Shown piece by piece: positions 29,396-42,329 of a stretch of 64,000 nt of DNA. The DNA comes from Epinephelus fuscoguttatus (taxonomy: Eukaryota; Chordata; Actinopteri; Perciformes; Serranidae): the NCBI RefSeq assembly GCF_011397635.1, contig NC_064759.1, positions 23,956,428-24,020,427 on the forward strand, given 5' to 3'. Positions within the stretch are counted from its first letter, which is position 1. The number at the start of each line of letters is the position of its first letter. The position numbers and the translations under genes are program-made. The notes beneath the pieces are model-generated. The model made no database searches, was not told the origin of the DNA, and saw nothing but the letters and a program-made list of their open reading frames with translations.

Positions 29396-32300
29396 TTCTT
29401 CTTCTTCTTTGGCTCTGCCTCCCAGACATGTAGGCGCAATAGAAAGCACAAGGCAACTACACGTGTCGAGATGACGTGTCTGTTACACACCAAAGGCAGG
29501 AAGATGTGGTTTGCCTTTCTGTCAGCGTAACGGAGCGAGACAGGAAGGTGTCATAGAAAATTAGCAGTGGCAATCCCATGCTAAAGGTTTTCTGATGAAT
29601 CTGTCTGGTTTTGCACAGCCTCACAATCTGCGTTCCTAATGGAGGAGGTTTCTCAGAGGTTTATCTCTATACTCTGGTTCCACACACATGGGTGGAAATA
29701 TCACTTTATCTTTCATGTGTGGGGTGAAGTTTTTGAGGAAACAACCTGTGTGGTCACATTATGATAGCTGGAAACATCCGAATTCTGTTTTGTAATATTT
29801 TTCCTATTTTTCTCACCTGTTCAATGGAAATGAACTGAAATGATACTTTTTTTTTTTTTTTTTTAAAATCAGCAAGGGGAAAACATACTCATAGTATAAT
29901 GGATCTGATATTGATGTTCTGTTGTCTGAAGGGGAGCAGAAAAATGTTACCATGGAGAAAGTGAGCAGGCAGTATCATCCTAATGTTGTTGTTTTCTGAT
30001 TAATTTGTTGAACCCTGCATGATCTAAAGTCCACTCTTGCTTTATAAACATGATTTATATCTTGTTTCTATTGTCCCACACTGACAGTATTTGGTTTATT
30101 GACAATTCATTACTTTAGTAAAAACAAAGTCCCTCTTGATGAGATTAAAAGTTAAATTTTAGATTATAGAATTTTCACTCTATTATCTATTCTATTATTT
30201 ATTCTGTACTTGGCATATTTTGTGATTTTGTGAAATTACTACAAAAAGAGAGAGCCCAAAGTCTGTCTACATGAAAGTTAAAGTTTTTGTCTATTGATTA
30301 AATCTGTATTTAGCTGCAGTTTTCATGTTTTGAAAGGACAAACAAGTTTTGTAGTTTTGGAGGAGGGATATAGGAGAGGTGAAACGAATAGTGCCTTCAT
30401 TGATTAGGCAAGTATTTTGATAATTGATTAATCATTTTGGTCACTTTTCAATCAAAAACATCAAACATTCTCTCTGTACACATTCTCTAATGTGAGGATT
30501 TGCGGCTTTACTCTGTTTCAGAGAATTGCAAATTGAACATCTTTAGGTTTTTGACTGTTAGTTGGACAAAAAAAAAGAAAACATCACTTTGGACTCTGAG
30601 ATACTGTGATTTTTTGGGGGTAGTCTCTTCCTGTTTTAATAATAGATCATAAATGATTAATCAACAATTTAGTCAAGTCAAGCCAAGTCAAGTCAACTTT
30701 ATTTATAAAGCACATTTAAAAAACAACTCACGTTGACCAAAGTGCTGAACATATAAAAAATAAAAAATGAAAAAATACAGAAGAAACACAATAACACAAA
30801 AACCAGAGCCATAGCAGCAACATACATAAATACATGAATCAAGGCACAAATAAGGACAGAGTGGGAGATTAAAATATCATGTCAGGGGATACAAATGCTT
30901 TTGAGAAGAGATATGTTTTGAGCCTAGATTTAAACGAGTCAATGGAAGGGGCAAATCTGATAGAAGGGGGGATGCTGTTCCAGAGTCTGGGAGTCTTGGC
31001 CCTGTGTTGGAGCGTCGTACTGCTAGGAGCCCCAGGTCAGCCGACCTGAGGGATCTGGAGGTAGTACAGGGGGTTAAAAGTTCTGTGAGGTAGGTGTGGG
31101 CCAGACCATTCAGGGATTTATAGACAAACAGAAACAGTTTAAAATCAATTCTGAATTGAACAGGTAGCCAGTGGAGAGAGGCCAGGATGGGGGTGATGTG
31201 GTCTCTCTTACGGGTTCCTGTTAGAAGTCTAGCTGCAGCGTTTTGTACCATTTGTAAGCAGGAGAGAGATGATTGATTGATTCTAGTGTACAGTGAATTG
31301 CAGTAATCCAGGTGGGTGGAAATGAAGGCGTGGATGACTTTTTCTAGGTCCTTGAATGTGAGGAATGGCTTGAGTTTTGAAATGGTGCGTAGTTGGAAAA
31401 AAAACGGCTTTAACTGCTGAATTGACCTGTTTATCAAACTTGAGTGGTGAATCAAAAATGAAACCAAGGTTTTTGATGTGAGGTTTGATGAAAGTGGATA
31501 AGTTGCCAAGACTGTTGGATATCAGGTTGATGTTGTCAGAGGGGCAGAAGAGAATGATTTTTGATTTACTGTCGTTGAGTTGAAGAAAGTTTGCTGCTAT
31601 CCAGGACTTTATTTCATTAATGCAGTTGTGGATGTTGGTGGACTGGTCGTTAGGTTTGAGGGGAAGATAAAGCTGGGTGCCATCAGCATAACAGTGGAAG
31701 GAGATGTTGTGTTTTTGAATGATTTGACCGAGGGGGAGCATGTATATGGAGAAGAGAATGGGACCTAGGATTGAACCTTGTGGGACACCGCAGGAGAGGG
31801 TAGCTGAGGGGGAGGAGAGTGAGCCAATGTTTATGGAGAAGCTTCTATTGTTGAGGTAGGATGTGATCCAGTTCAGAGCAGTGCCATTATTTAGAAGAAA
31901 TTCAACAACCTAACTGTTTCATGTCCAAACTATTGACCTCCAATATCCATTGCATGTAAACAAAATACATGACCACAAAGTTATTCCTTTTGGCATTCAT
32001 TTTTCTTTTTCAGCGCCGAAAGAGAAGCCGTGTTGCACTCTGCCCACAGTCAAGAAACTCCTGGAGGAGAAGAGAAGGCGTGAGACGTCGTCTGTGCTCC
32101 CCTCCTGCTCTGCAGCCAGCACAAGCCCTGCTCCTTCAGCTACTGTCACAGTAAGACAGTGCACAGACAGGATCACAATCTCACCATCAGAATATTTATC
32201 ATGAAGATGTGATTGCTTATAAATTCTCTTTTTTTCTGTCTTTCTTCCAGCAGTTGTCCTCAGCAGAACCATTTACCTGTACAGGTAAGAGAAAGACAAC

Positions 32301-35300
32301 TTCTGCACAACATTTAAAGGATAGATCTGGTGATATACAGCTGGATATAACTTGTTCCTCTGCACTGTTGAGCTCCATTGTTGTCCAGAAAATTAGCCAC
32401 ACTGTTGGCTTTGAGTGACATGTTTCTTCATTATAATGAATATGGACTTCCACATACACTCTATCCCGAACAAATAAACGGTTTACTCCTGATTTAGGAA
32501 ATCATTTTGCCTTTTTTAAGATACAAATTTTAAGCAGCTGTAGGGAGTTTTTAACTGGTTATAAAACCACCTGCAAGAAGATTAGCTGTCTATATAGTTG
32601 CGTTTCTTGCTTGACCCTGGGTCCAATTCCCTGTGAAATCAGACAATTCTTTTATGGCACGCAGACCGGAAAAGCCTATGTTTACATCATCTGAAATAAA
32701 GTTTTTACCTGCCTTAAAAGATTTTTCTCCAGATATTATATTTTCTGGTTCTGGTTGATACTGGGGCAGGACCAGCCATGAGAAAAAGAAAAGACTTGAC
32801 AGAAATAAGCTTAAGGGGACAGCGATGGAGCAAAAACACAAGTCAACCTTAGTCGGTTATTCAATAGATGGAAAGAATTTGGGAATTTGAAAGGATGTTC
32901 ATGATCAGTTCTGAATTGGCGCTCTTCCCCTCAGACAGCTATGCAGTATGTCTTAAGCGTTCTTAACAAAAGTAGAGTACAATTCTCAAGCAAGTGAAGC
33001 TTTTAGCTGAAGGCTACATTTAATCTAGGTGTCTGGATGGTACTAAAAACTTAATTTCAGAGTCATAACATCAAAGTTATTAAGCTTAACCAGCCACAAA
33101 TAGATACACCACCTCATCATGGTGCATCCTGCAAACAGCTGTGTTTAAAAGAATAAAAAGTATTAAAAAAATAAGTAGCAGGTAGCATGTTAGCTTCCTT
33201 GCTAATGCACATAGCATCAAGGCTGAGTCCTTACCACAGAGGCCTTGGTGGTTTGGGTTTAGGTCTGGACTGGGCCCTTTGCTGGATGTCATCCCCTCTA
33301 TCTCCCCCATCTTTCCACTCTCTCTCTGCCACAAAAAAAGTTAATATTTCTTTCACTAACTTCCAAAACACATGCACTGCTAGGCTAGCCTGATCAAGAT
33401 CTTTAGGACACAAGGTGATGGTGCTCATGGGAAATGCAGTATGCATCCCAAGAAACACTCCTGCTTTTGTCCACAGGTGCTGCCAAAATCAGTACAAAAT
33501 GAAAGTTCCTTGTAGTTGCTTTATGTTTTCTTGATCATCATGTCAAACAATGTATGAATATTACTGACTGAGTCATCAGTATTATAAAACAGTCCATCCT
33601 CCCTACTCTAGGTGCATCAAGCAGCTACTCAGACATGGCAGTGAGCTTTGAGCAGTGGTCCCCAGCACCAGAGTCTACACTCAGTTACTACCCCAATCAT
33701 CCAGGATCCAGCTATGCTGCAGCTTACAGCCACCCAATGACATCTGAATATGCCACACAGCAGCATGACCCAGGATATGGAGACACAGTGTCTCAGACAT
33801 TTGTAAGAGAAATGCCTTCGTCATTGGCTTTTAACTAACATGTTCTATGTATCTGTATCATACCTTTATGATGGGTTGACCTTTCTGAACTGCATTCCTC
33901 TGAGCAGGAGGGCTCGATGACGGTCAATGATCCCAACATGGTATCGCCTTGGTCATTTCTGGGTCCCAGTCAGGCTGCACAGCTGAGTTTTGGTTCGTCG
34001 TTGGACGCCAACAAGCTGGAGGAGGCCAGGATGCTGCTCAACGGGATGGACTACAGCAGAGCCACTGGGCAAGATGAAGACGGAGACACGTGAGTGCTTA
34101 TGAATGAGTGCATGTGCTTGAGAATGTGTTGTGTGGTTTATATGTGTTTCAGTATATCTGCTAGAGAGGCTGAAGAAAAAGAATATAAATAACTGACATG
34201 TATGGGCTACTCATTTTTCTTTGAATGCAAGATGACACTGATAGTACACACACACACTGCTGACATTACAGTCTTGTGTGAATGTGCGTGAGCACACAAT
34301 TTATATACTTCCATTGGAGTTTCGTTTTCAGTCACATGGTAAAAGTGAGAGCCAGATGTGCAGCTTGGTAATCCTAGAAAGATTAAGAAAACCAAAAGAT
34401 ATCAATGAGTCAGCCAATCATGCTCGATGATTAGAAACTCAGATAATATGAAGGGACATATTCAACTGTGAAAGGGGAATAGTGTGAAATTGGTTGCGGG
34501 GATCACAGCGATTTTCCAGCCTCGTTTAAAACTGATTTATCATGTGCTCTTGTTCTGTCAGCATCCTGCACATCTACACTGCCAAGGGGCTCAGGGAGTG
34601 TGCCTATGCTGCTGCAGAGAGGCTGAGGGATGTAGACAGGCTTGATGCCAAAGAACACAAGGGAAAGGTATGAACAAAAATATCTTCCAAAGGGTGCAAA
34701 TTGCTCTACTTTTTTTAATCACGAACATTAGCACAGGATTATTCTTCTCTAAATAAATGTGTATAACGAATGTGCTTGTGCAGACTGCTTTACTGGTGGC
34801 GGTGACAGCAAACCAGCCGGAGATTGTGCAAGATCTGCTGTCGTTTGGAGCGGACATCAATGCCTGTGATGTTAAAGGACAGACTGCCCTTCATCTGGCT
34901 GCCCACTATGGCTTACCTGGAGTGTTGCAGGTAAAGCAACAGCAGCACTGAGTTACTGAGTTACAGAGAAGTTAGTAATATGGACCTGATCTTAACAATG
35001 ATTCCTTTTTGTAGGCAATTCTGTCAAGCAGGCCGGCTGTCAACCTGGAGGCTCGCAACTTTGAGGGTAATTTAATGTTTTACAATGGTTAAACTATCCA
35101 TATGTTAGAATTTTTAACAAATTTTAGCACCGATTACAAAATATTTACATGATTAGAGCCTTAATTTAAATCTTGCATGTGTCTTCCTCTTTTCCTCAGG
35201 TATGACTCCTCTGCACTGTGCAGCCATTTCCCACAGTGTCACCATAAAGGCGCTGTCCAGCAGTGGGATGCAAGATATTAATCTTCGGACCAAGGCTATG

Positions 35301-36571
35301 GAGAAGCTCTCCTGTGTGGAGATGCTTCTCAGCGCGGGGGCGTCCCTACTCAGTCAGGTGCAGTACAGCTCTTACTTTTCTCAGTGTCATGTAAACTGCC
35401 TTGCTGAGTAACGGGCCAAGATCCATAGATGTGTCACAATAGGTGAATGAATGGACAAATTAGTGGCCACAATCAGAAACAGAAAGCATCAGAGCTGAAT
35501 ATGCTAATCACTGACCCATGGGAGAATTACTGAACAGGCTTACTGAGCACAGGCCCAGGGCCCTTAGAGTTTATCCTTCACCTGCACAAAATCCCTCAAA
35601 GAGACATGTATCGACCAAGAAGAGACTCAAAATGACCTCAAGGAACCCCAAAACAACCACAAAGAGACACAAATGACTACAGAGACATCTAAACCACATA
35701 GAGATGCCTAACAACTACAAAGAAATGCAAAACAACAACAAAAAGAGGCTTGCTCATATGTAGGAGAGGTGATGGGGCCCTCTGCATATCTGTGTCCAGG
35801 GGCTGATTGTCTCATAATTCACCTATACACCTGACCTTTCAGTCAAAGTATACACTTCATAGGGGAAGTGCCCTGGTTTGATCTAACCATGATGATGTCA
35901 TCATACTTGCCATTTCCCTCTTTTACTCTTACATCACATTCAATTCTCCAATTCCAGGAAATCAAAAGTAACAAGACCGTGCTGCACTTGGCAGTAAAGG
36001 AGGGGAACATTGATCTGGTGACCTATCTGCTGAGGATTCCCCTGCCCAACATGAAAGACTTTGTCAACTTGAAAGTGAGTCCCACACTGACACAGAACTC
36101 ATAACTGGATATTACATGCGCATGTGGGTTTATGTGCATATACAAGTATGTGTATTGTTTACATACCTGACTATAAACAGTCTGAGTCATGCTGCATTTT
36201 TCCCTTTTTGCCACAGGCGCATGGTCACACAGCTTTACACATGGCAGCTGGTCTCCATGGTAACCCCCACCAGGAGGAGATCCTGCAGCTGCTGCTGCGC
36301 AAAGGAGCTGATCCCAGTATCCGCAACCTGGAGAACGACCAGCCAGCTCACCTGCTGCAGAGCGGCCTCCAGGGAGAGCAGGTGAGCAGCCCAGAATTTT
36401 AAACAGTCAGCCAGCCAGATCTGAAATGTTTTAGTCCTGCTGTTTCTGTTTTTATCAAGGGCAATTCATTATCATCTTAATTTATGTTTCACTTTCTAGC
36501 TCAAGCTCATGCTGAAGAAACGGAGCGCTTCCTCTCGGCGACGTGTCGTGTCCTTGCAGGACCAGGAATGA
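27862..36571 (+). CDS. nfkbid: NF-kappa-B inhibitor delta (atypical nuclear IkappaB, 12 coding exons)
   Basis: This is a nuclear ankyrin protein that binds NF-kappa-B p50 and modulates target genes such as cytokines. Exons are 27862-27877, 32014-32150, 32251-32284, 33612-33802, 33908-34089, 34562-34667, 34784-34930, 35015-35066, 35200-35357, 35958-36074, 36217-36381 and 36500-36571. They join to 458 residues, longer than the 313 of human IkappaBNS as I recall it. The ankyrin block runs from about 187 (TILHIYTAKGL) to about 430, with KEHKGKTALLVAVTANQPEI, QTALHLAAHYGLPGVL, NLEARNFEGMTPLH, EIKSNKTVLHLAV, AHGHTALHMAA and IRNLENDQPAHLL. These match NFKBID segment by segment. The N-terminal extension begins MHFDKSPKEKP and carries PTVKKLLEEKRRRE (16-29), like an OCA-type coactivator-docking helix, then a Ser/Tyr-rich tract. 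The C-terminus is basic (KKRSASSRRR). NFKBIZ was considered, but the repeat sequences favour NFKBID. Confidence 0.96.
28633..28681. promoter_or_regulatory. nfkbid: AP-1 and kappa-B-like site cluster in nfkbid intron 1
   Basis: Within 49 bases there is cggaatcccc (minus strand GGGGATTCCG, 9 of 10 to GGGRNNYYCC), a perfect AP-1 site TGACTCA at 28658-28664, and GGGGTTTCCA at 28672-28681 (9 of 10). Another near match, GGGAAACCCT, lies at 28388-28397. It is a plausible intronic inducible enhancer, shown by motif only. Confidence 0.4.
29357..29410. repeat. (TTC)n microsatellite in nfkbid intron 1
   Basis: About 18 cttcttc units form a Ser/Glu/Lys homopolymer in the three frames. It has no coding meaning. 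Confidence 0.95.
30672..31905 (-). mobile_element. L2-type LINE fragment, antisense in nfkbid intron 1
   Basis: Read on the minus strand it holds reverse transcriptase pieces: CGVPQGSILGPILFSIYMLP (about 31790-31735), then SFHCYADGTQLYLPL (YADG where active copies have YADD), then MVQNAAARLLTGTRKRDHIT and [17 protein letters not shown] near the end. The 3' UTR ends in cactttataaataaagt-like sequence and a (TTGAC)n tail at 30672-30700. It is 5'-truncated at about 1.2 kb and frameshifted, so it is a dead copy. Confidence 0.88.
35570..35830 (+). repeat. Degenerate ACAAAGAGAC minisatellite-like repeat, copy in nfkbid intron 9
   Basis: Irregular units of caaagagacacaaaatgacc are followed by ggggccctctgcatatctgt and gtctcataattcacctatac. 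The same order occurs at 59085-59365, so this is a dispersed element with a repetitive body and a unique 3' end. Confidence 0.7.
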
Positions 36572-37017
36572 TTTTAAAAATCCCCATTTGTAATCCCCAT
36601 TTGGAGGGAAAGAATCTGTCTTAAGATGTTGCCTCTGTTAAGAAGGGGATTTACAGTTTATTGTTATGTTGCTTTGGGAGTCTCTGGCCCTAAATATTGT
36701 TAACAAACTACTTTGGCATATTAATCTCTAGATATAATTCACATTGGATTAGACAAATGATGCTTTAATGCACAAAGCTTAAATTACCTGTGATTTAGTG
36801 TCTGTAAAAAAAGCTTTATTTATTTTAATATGCACAGGGTGAAGTATTCATGTGTAGGCGAAGCATTTCATTCCAAAATGTGATCACCTCCATTGGACCT
36901 TTTCACAAATTAGCACTCAGATCTCAAATTCTGACTATTAGAGGCATTTTAATTTTTGTCAGAATGGATATTTAACATTTTTAGATGAGAGCCTTTAAAG
37001 CTGTAGTTGCTAACTTT

Positions 37018-37023
37018 AATAAA
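37018..37023 (+). terminator. nfkbid: Candidate poly(A) signal, nfkbid
   Basis: AATAAA about 450 bases past the stop codon, the first strong one on the plus strand. Confidence 0.5.
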
Positions 37024-38890
37024 ATAACTTTTAACCACATTTGCTGAAACTGTCACTATATCTGCACAGTAGTTCACAAAACAGACAATAATGGCATTTA
37101 CTAGAATCTACCTCAGCTGAAGGAAATTGTACTGTTTAGCTGTAAAATGAGAAACCTTGCTCCGGCTCTCATGTTACAGCTAAAGAGTACACTAAAATTT
37201 GTTTCTGAGAACATTTGAGGTGAGTAATAGGCTTTGCAGAGACAGAATCTTGATCCATATTTTATCCACACTGCATAGTTTGACAGTTTGACCAAAGTTC
37301 CCGTGCAGGGATTGACAGCTGTGTTAGAGACTCCTCGGTTTTTCATTAATGAATGTGTGGTATAAGGAGGCAGATGAATTTGATTTTTTTCCACAGATCA
37401 TCTGACTCATGTACAACTGTGTGGATATAGTGACTCTTGAGCAGACATGATAAAAGTTTTCTTACCACATTTACCAGCTACAGCTCTAAACAAACTGAAA
37501 AAAAGAGCATTAGTTATCTTTAAACAGCAGAAGGTATAGATGTCGCTGCGGAAGGTGGAGTAGTATTCATCTTCGTAATGGGCCACACTCCCAGTTTAAT
37601 GTTGATTTCTGTGAAATCGTTTGTATGACCTCCAGGACAATGTCCCTGAAACCCCTCTGACTCTCTTGTCAAAACCCCCATCATACTAAGTTATCATATT
37701 GATACACTGAGTGATGGTTTTGATTTCAGTCAGCATGTGTGCTTATGTTAAGAATGCGTGTGTTAACGAAAACAAAAACAAAAAACTGAATCACATAAGT
37801 TAACTTTCTCTCTGTATGCATCATACTTACATGGGTAACATCAAGTACAATTTTTCTTTGTGGAAAAAGCGACTTGACAGTGTGTAAAGCTATTATGTAC
37901 TTGAAACTTGATTGTGACAAAGAATGTGTTTATCACAGAGACATTACGTGAGTAGGTGCGGTGACAAATTGTCTGAGTAACTGTACATTTTAGTCATGAG
38001 TCATGAATAAAAGTACAATAACACTGTATTCAAAGTTCCATCTGCATGTTTTGATGTTCAGGACATCCTTTAAACAGTCACATTTAACATTTGGCCACAG
38101 AAATTACCATGATGGAAAACATACCATCCCACCAGAAAGTGATGGTGTAAAGAATTTTTATTTTTCAAGCCCATTTTCCACCATCACAATGAATGTTAGT
38201 CACAAAGGTCTGAAGTAAGGTCTGAGTTGTGTGTCACATATGTGTCATCTCTGTTGAATTCCCATAAAGCACAAAAGAAAGATCAATCTCAGGAGCAAAT
38301 GACATATTGTCTTATTTCTACATTACATTTATGTCACTTTAAGATATATATAACGTTAAGAACAAGTTCATTATAAACTGATAAAACCACGTTGAGTAGA
38401 CAAGACCTTTATTTGAAACAGTGGCCTCATTTTTCAGCTTTACAGGTAATACATTTTAATTTGTAATACCATTGCCTTTGAATTTAATAGAAGAAATTAC
38501 TGCTAATAAAACAAATACACATTTCATCTATTGTAATATCGATCAAAGCATTTTCAAAATGAAATACTTTGCTAAACATTGTCTTATATTTTATTGTAGC
38601 CACTTCTTTTTTGCCTATTCTGATCAGTGTCTTCATCATTTTGTCATGCTGAATAAACAAGATACCAACAAAAAAAAATTAAGAAAGATAAAGGCAGAAG
38701 ATAACTGTTACAATTGATCATTGCATGCGTTTTTTTGTTTTGACTTGGAGATGTACTCTATAAATATTTAATCATGCTATTAATTTTATTGCTCTACATG
38801 AGTACAATGTAAGAGAACGATTGTTGCTTTTTTAAAATTAAAAGTACCTCATCAAGTCTCATGTTTGAGTGTTTTTCCTTTTTTTTCCCA
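37024..38890. other. Spacer between nfkbid and fxyd7
   Basis: AT-rich DNA with short meaningless frames and several further AATAAA copies (for example near 38005), so a longer nfkbid 3' UTR is possible. I see no gene or recognised repeat. Confidence 0.45.
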
Positions 38891-38895
38891 CTTCT

Positions 38896-38901
38896 TTTAT
38901 T
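38896..38901 (-). terminator. fxyd7: Candidate poly(A) signal, fxyd7
   Basis: TTTATT on the plus strand is AATAAA on the minus strand, about 250 bases past the fxyd7 stop. Confidence 0.4.
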
Positions 38902-39150
38902 CCCACTCAATTTGGAGCCATCTTTAGATACATACACAGTACATTGCTATTATTGTAAGACTCTCTACAGAATTCAGTGGGAGGCTCAATGAAACCAGGT
39001 CAGGATGCGTTGGAAAACCCTGTATATTGATCATCCAGCTGGCAGAGGTATATTAGCCATAACAGGGATGGCCATAAACAACCAGTGTTTGTGTGTTTTC
39101 GCTGGTGGGGTTCCCGTGACGACTTCTTCCCCTTTCAAGTGTTATATTTT

Positions 39151-41210
39151 CTATACAGTTTGAGGAGGCACTGGAGAAGAAAAGAAAATAAATCAGAGGG
39201 ACCGGCAAAGAGGAAGTGGTCATTATTGAGCTGCACATAATGATCCTAATCAGTAAAGTGAACTTACCCTCTGTCTTTGGTATTTGGGTACCAGAGGAGC
39301 TGGAACTGCAAACAGAAATAATGACATTAGTGGACATTTGTGTTGTTTTAATCCATTCAAGATGGCTGATTATTAAATATAGTTTGAAACCTGTTGCCAC
39401 AACTTCAACCTGGAGCTAGATTTGATTGTAGCTATAATCAGGCTCCAGGAGTAGTTGAAGCCACAGGGTTCTGAGGTGTAACTACAGACCAATATGCAGC
39501 TTTGTGTCCCGTTCAAACAGCAGCTTTTGCCTCTCTTCACTTTTTTTTGCCATACAAGCGGCATGCGATAATATCATATCACTGCCCACTCACTACCAAC
39601 ACATGAGGAGTGTGATGCATACATTTTTAGAGCAAGCACCGAGATAAAGGGAAGATCAAAGCACTGCCCACATGTTATTCGTCACACACGGTTCTGCGTA
39701 AAACTCTTTTATGTGTTGGGAGTGTGTTTTGGGTTGAGTGTGCAGAACAAGGAAGGGGGTATTCAGAGAAAAGGCATCCAGGGCAGGGATAGGAAAAGGC
39801 TGTGGGAAACTCAGTTATAGTCAAAAAACAATAGTGGAACAGATTTCCACCCTGGTTGGGTATCCCCTTCAAGGCAGATTCATACAGCATGCACAGGCGC
39901 ATCATCCACTAAGCTTTACACAACTCTTACTTGGATGAGGATTTTACACATTTTGTGAATTTTTTACCTGTTTGAGGAATCATAGATTAGTTACAAAGGT
40001 AAAGGTGCTCATGTGATAAAGCCTCTTTATTCAAGTGATATGTGAGAGAAGGTCTAAACTTACTGAGGGCTATTAAAATGCCAGAGACAAACATGACTAC
40101 AGCGAGGACAACCCCTGTGGTCCGCAGTGTCTCATAATCTACAAGGGGCAAAACCGGATGGGACTTATTGGAGTTTCTGATGAACTTTATACATACTGTT
40201 CTAGAAAATTTCACAACTGAACAAGGTGCTTGTGATTTTTGCAAGTAGCAGATGGTGTGAATCTTACCATAGTCAAAGTCACTTCGGTCTGGGAACATTG
40301 ATTCTGCAAAGAAAGAGTCCAGTCAGTTACAGAGAACATAATAAAAGTGTTAAGTTGACTGCAGCAGTGACCTTTATCAGTGTGTGTTCAGTCCAGCACT
40401 ACGGACAGCAAGGTTTGCAGCTCGCCAGATCTGCAGGCTTGGCTCCACAACTCCTCAGGAGTATTTTTTTTTCCCACTGAGAGGAGCTCAATGCAGCATC
40501 TTTGCTCAGCAGAAAAAGATGCACCATGAAAAAGTGGGTTACAAGCCAGCTGCATGATACAGCACAGGGGTATCATCACAGCAGCAGAGGAAACAGAGAG
40601 CTTGAATAGTAAAAAGAAACTGATCAAAGGGTGACTTGCAGCTTTAGAAGCCACTGCTGTGTTTAATTATAATGCAAAACTCTCAACTAATACAGTGATT
40701 GATTTGGCAAATGTAAGGGTGTTTCAGGCTGCAGCCTGTGCCAGATTGATGGACTATCTGAGCGTCAATAATGCGGCTTGCATGTTGCTGAACCCTCACT
40801 CCCAAGTGGCTGAGCCAGCACTTTGCATTTCTTTCCACTGTTTCTTTCTGCCACAAAGGCAGCCCAGTTTGAGAGAAACAAGCGACAAACATCTTTAGTA
40901 CTTCTTATCTGTTCATCCCAGTGGGGAGTTCACTGAAGAACTCCCTTTGTCACAACACTGATACATGCATCAGCAGTAAATTGGCTGCTGGCACTGAAGC
41001 AACGATGCAGCAGGCTAATTTACAACATAAAGAAAGGTATGGAAACAAAACATTTGACTCATCCAAATTAAAAGACAAATCACAAAATGATCACACATAC
41101 ACAACCTAACAAGTCATTCTTTCTCAACTCTGTATAGCTCACAGCTGTTTCACAAATGTTACGCCCTTTAACAACCCATAAAAGAAAACTATCAAACCTG
41201 TGGTGGCCAT
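39151..41210 (-). CDS. fxyd7: FXYD7-like regulator of Na,K-ATPase
   Basis: This is a single-span membrane protein that would bind the Na,K-ATPase alpha subunit and tune its ion affinity. Exons are 41198-41210, 40268-40303, 40064-40138, 39931-39967, 39268-39305 and 39151-39170, giving 72 residues. The start MATTESMFPDRSDFDYDYET has no signal peptide, as in human FXYD7, which begins MATPTQ. The FXYD motif is F14-D-Y-D17. The membrane segment TTGVVLAVVMFVSGILIALS is followed by KKFTKCVKSSS (human ISKKVKCRK). A Ser-rich tail ends KTEVPPQTV. A 4-codon first exon, typical of the family, makes the start depend on splicing: the ATG at 41210 is followed by ACCACAG|GTTTGATAG. The next gene upstream on the same strand is a second FXYD gene. 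Confidence 0.9.
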
Positions 41211-42039
41211 GGCTGCACTGCAGAGATGTAGAAGCACTCCGTCTCCCGGATATTTAGCAGCTTGCTGGGTTGCAGTTTAAGGGTGGATGTGAAGCAAGAT
41301 AGCTGGACAGGACAGCATGCAGAACCCTCTCTATAAACTCAGCAGGGACCCTCTGGTGGCTGCAGCGAAACATTGCACTCACAGAGGTGGGGGTGCTTCT
41401 GTAGACTGAATGTGGACTACAGGGGGTAGTGGGTTGCTACAGTAGCCTAAAATTGTAATAAATAGTAGTAAACAGCTAATGTAATTTTACATTTTACAAC
41501 AGTCTTGTGTGGTGTGTGTGAGTGTATGATGGGGGTGTGCATGTGTAAAAAATGAAGATATTAGGATTGTTTCAATAATTTGTCCCTGAATATGATCCAT
41601 ATAAATATTGCTTGCATGTTTCAAATGCACCAGCCTCTATCCCATGTGTTGTCTTTTGTGCAGTGCGATCAGCCCGTTCCTGCATCTCCAGCCCAAAAAA
41701 TACAGCCTGCATATGCAGCTTTGACATTCTGCCAGACTCACTACAGTTGAACATCTGCCAATAAACCAGCTCTGAACACAGAGATAGGTAAAATTAAGAG
41801 TGTTTTTCTTTTCTTTTTTTCAAAGACAATCTCCTCCAAGTGCTGCACAATGCAGCACATAAATCATTCACACCCTCACCGCTGGTAGTTACTACTGCAT
41901 GTGTAACTGAACTGTCTGCAGCGTCAGCAGCAGGAGTGCAGCATACGAGAGGGCTGTTCGCTGCTCTACTACTAATGGCAGAGAAAATGAAATAATGATG
42001 CATTAGAAGAAAAAAGACAGAAATCTTTTCATACATTTG

Positions 42040-42045
42040 TTTATT
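42040..42045 (-). terminator. fxyd6l: Candidate poly(A) signal, fxyd6l
   Basis: TTTATT on the plus strand (AATAAA on the minus strand), about 690 bases past the stop. A further 3' splice (donor below 42707, GTCTG|GTAAGTG) may place the true end elsewhere. Confidence 0.3.
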
Positions 42046-42329
42046 CTTATGCATTAGTCGAAAATCACAAAAAAATACAAACAATAATCACACTATTGCT
42101 ACCATATAAAGTTGGCATATCATGACACTAATAACACTTATTGATGGAAAAAACATTACAAAAGAAAGGAGCAAAGTAACACTGTGAAATTATGAAACTG
42201 AAGAAAGCTTCTTGTGTCCATGGAAAGATTGTCCTCAGCTGTGATCAAGGTATTTGCTGCCACCTAATGGCAAACAGTCAGCAACACTGTGGAGAATAGA
42301 GAGAGGATATGTTTGATTTGTTCTGACAC

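Noticed and set aside
29104-29493. Frames with poly-Lys, poly-Glu or poly-Ser
   Set aside because: They are caused by the (TTC)n microsatellite at 29357-29410.
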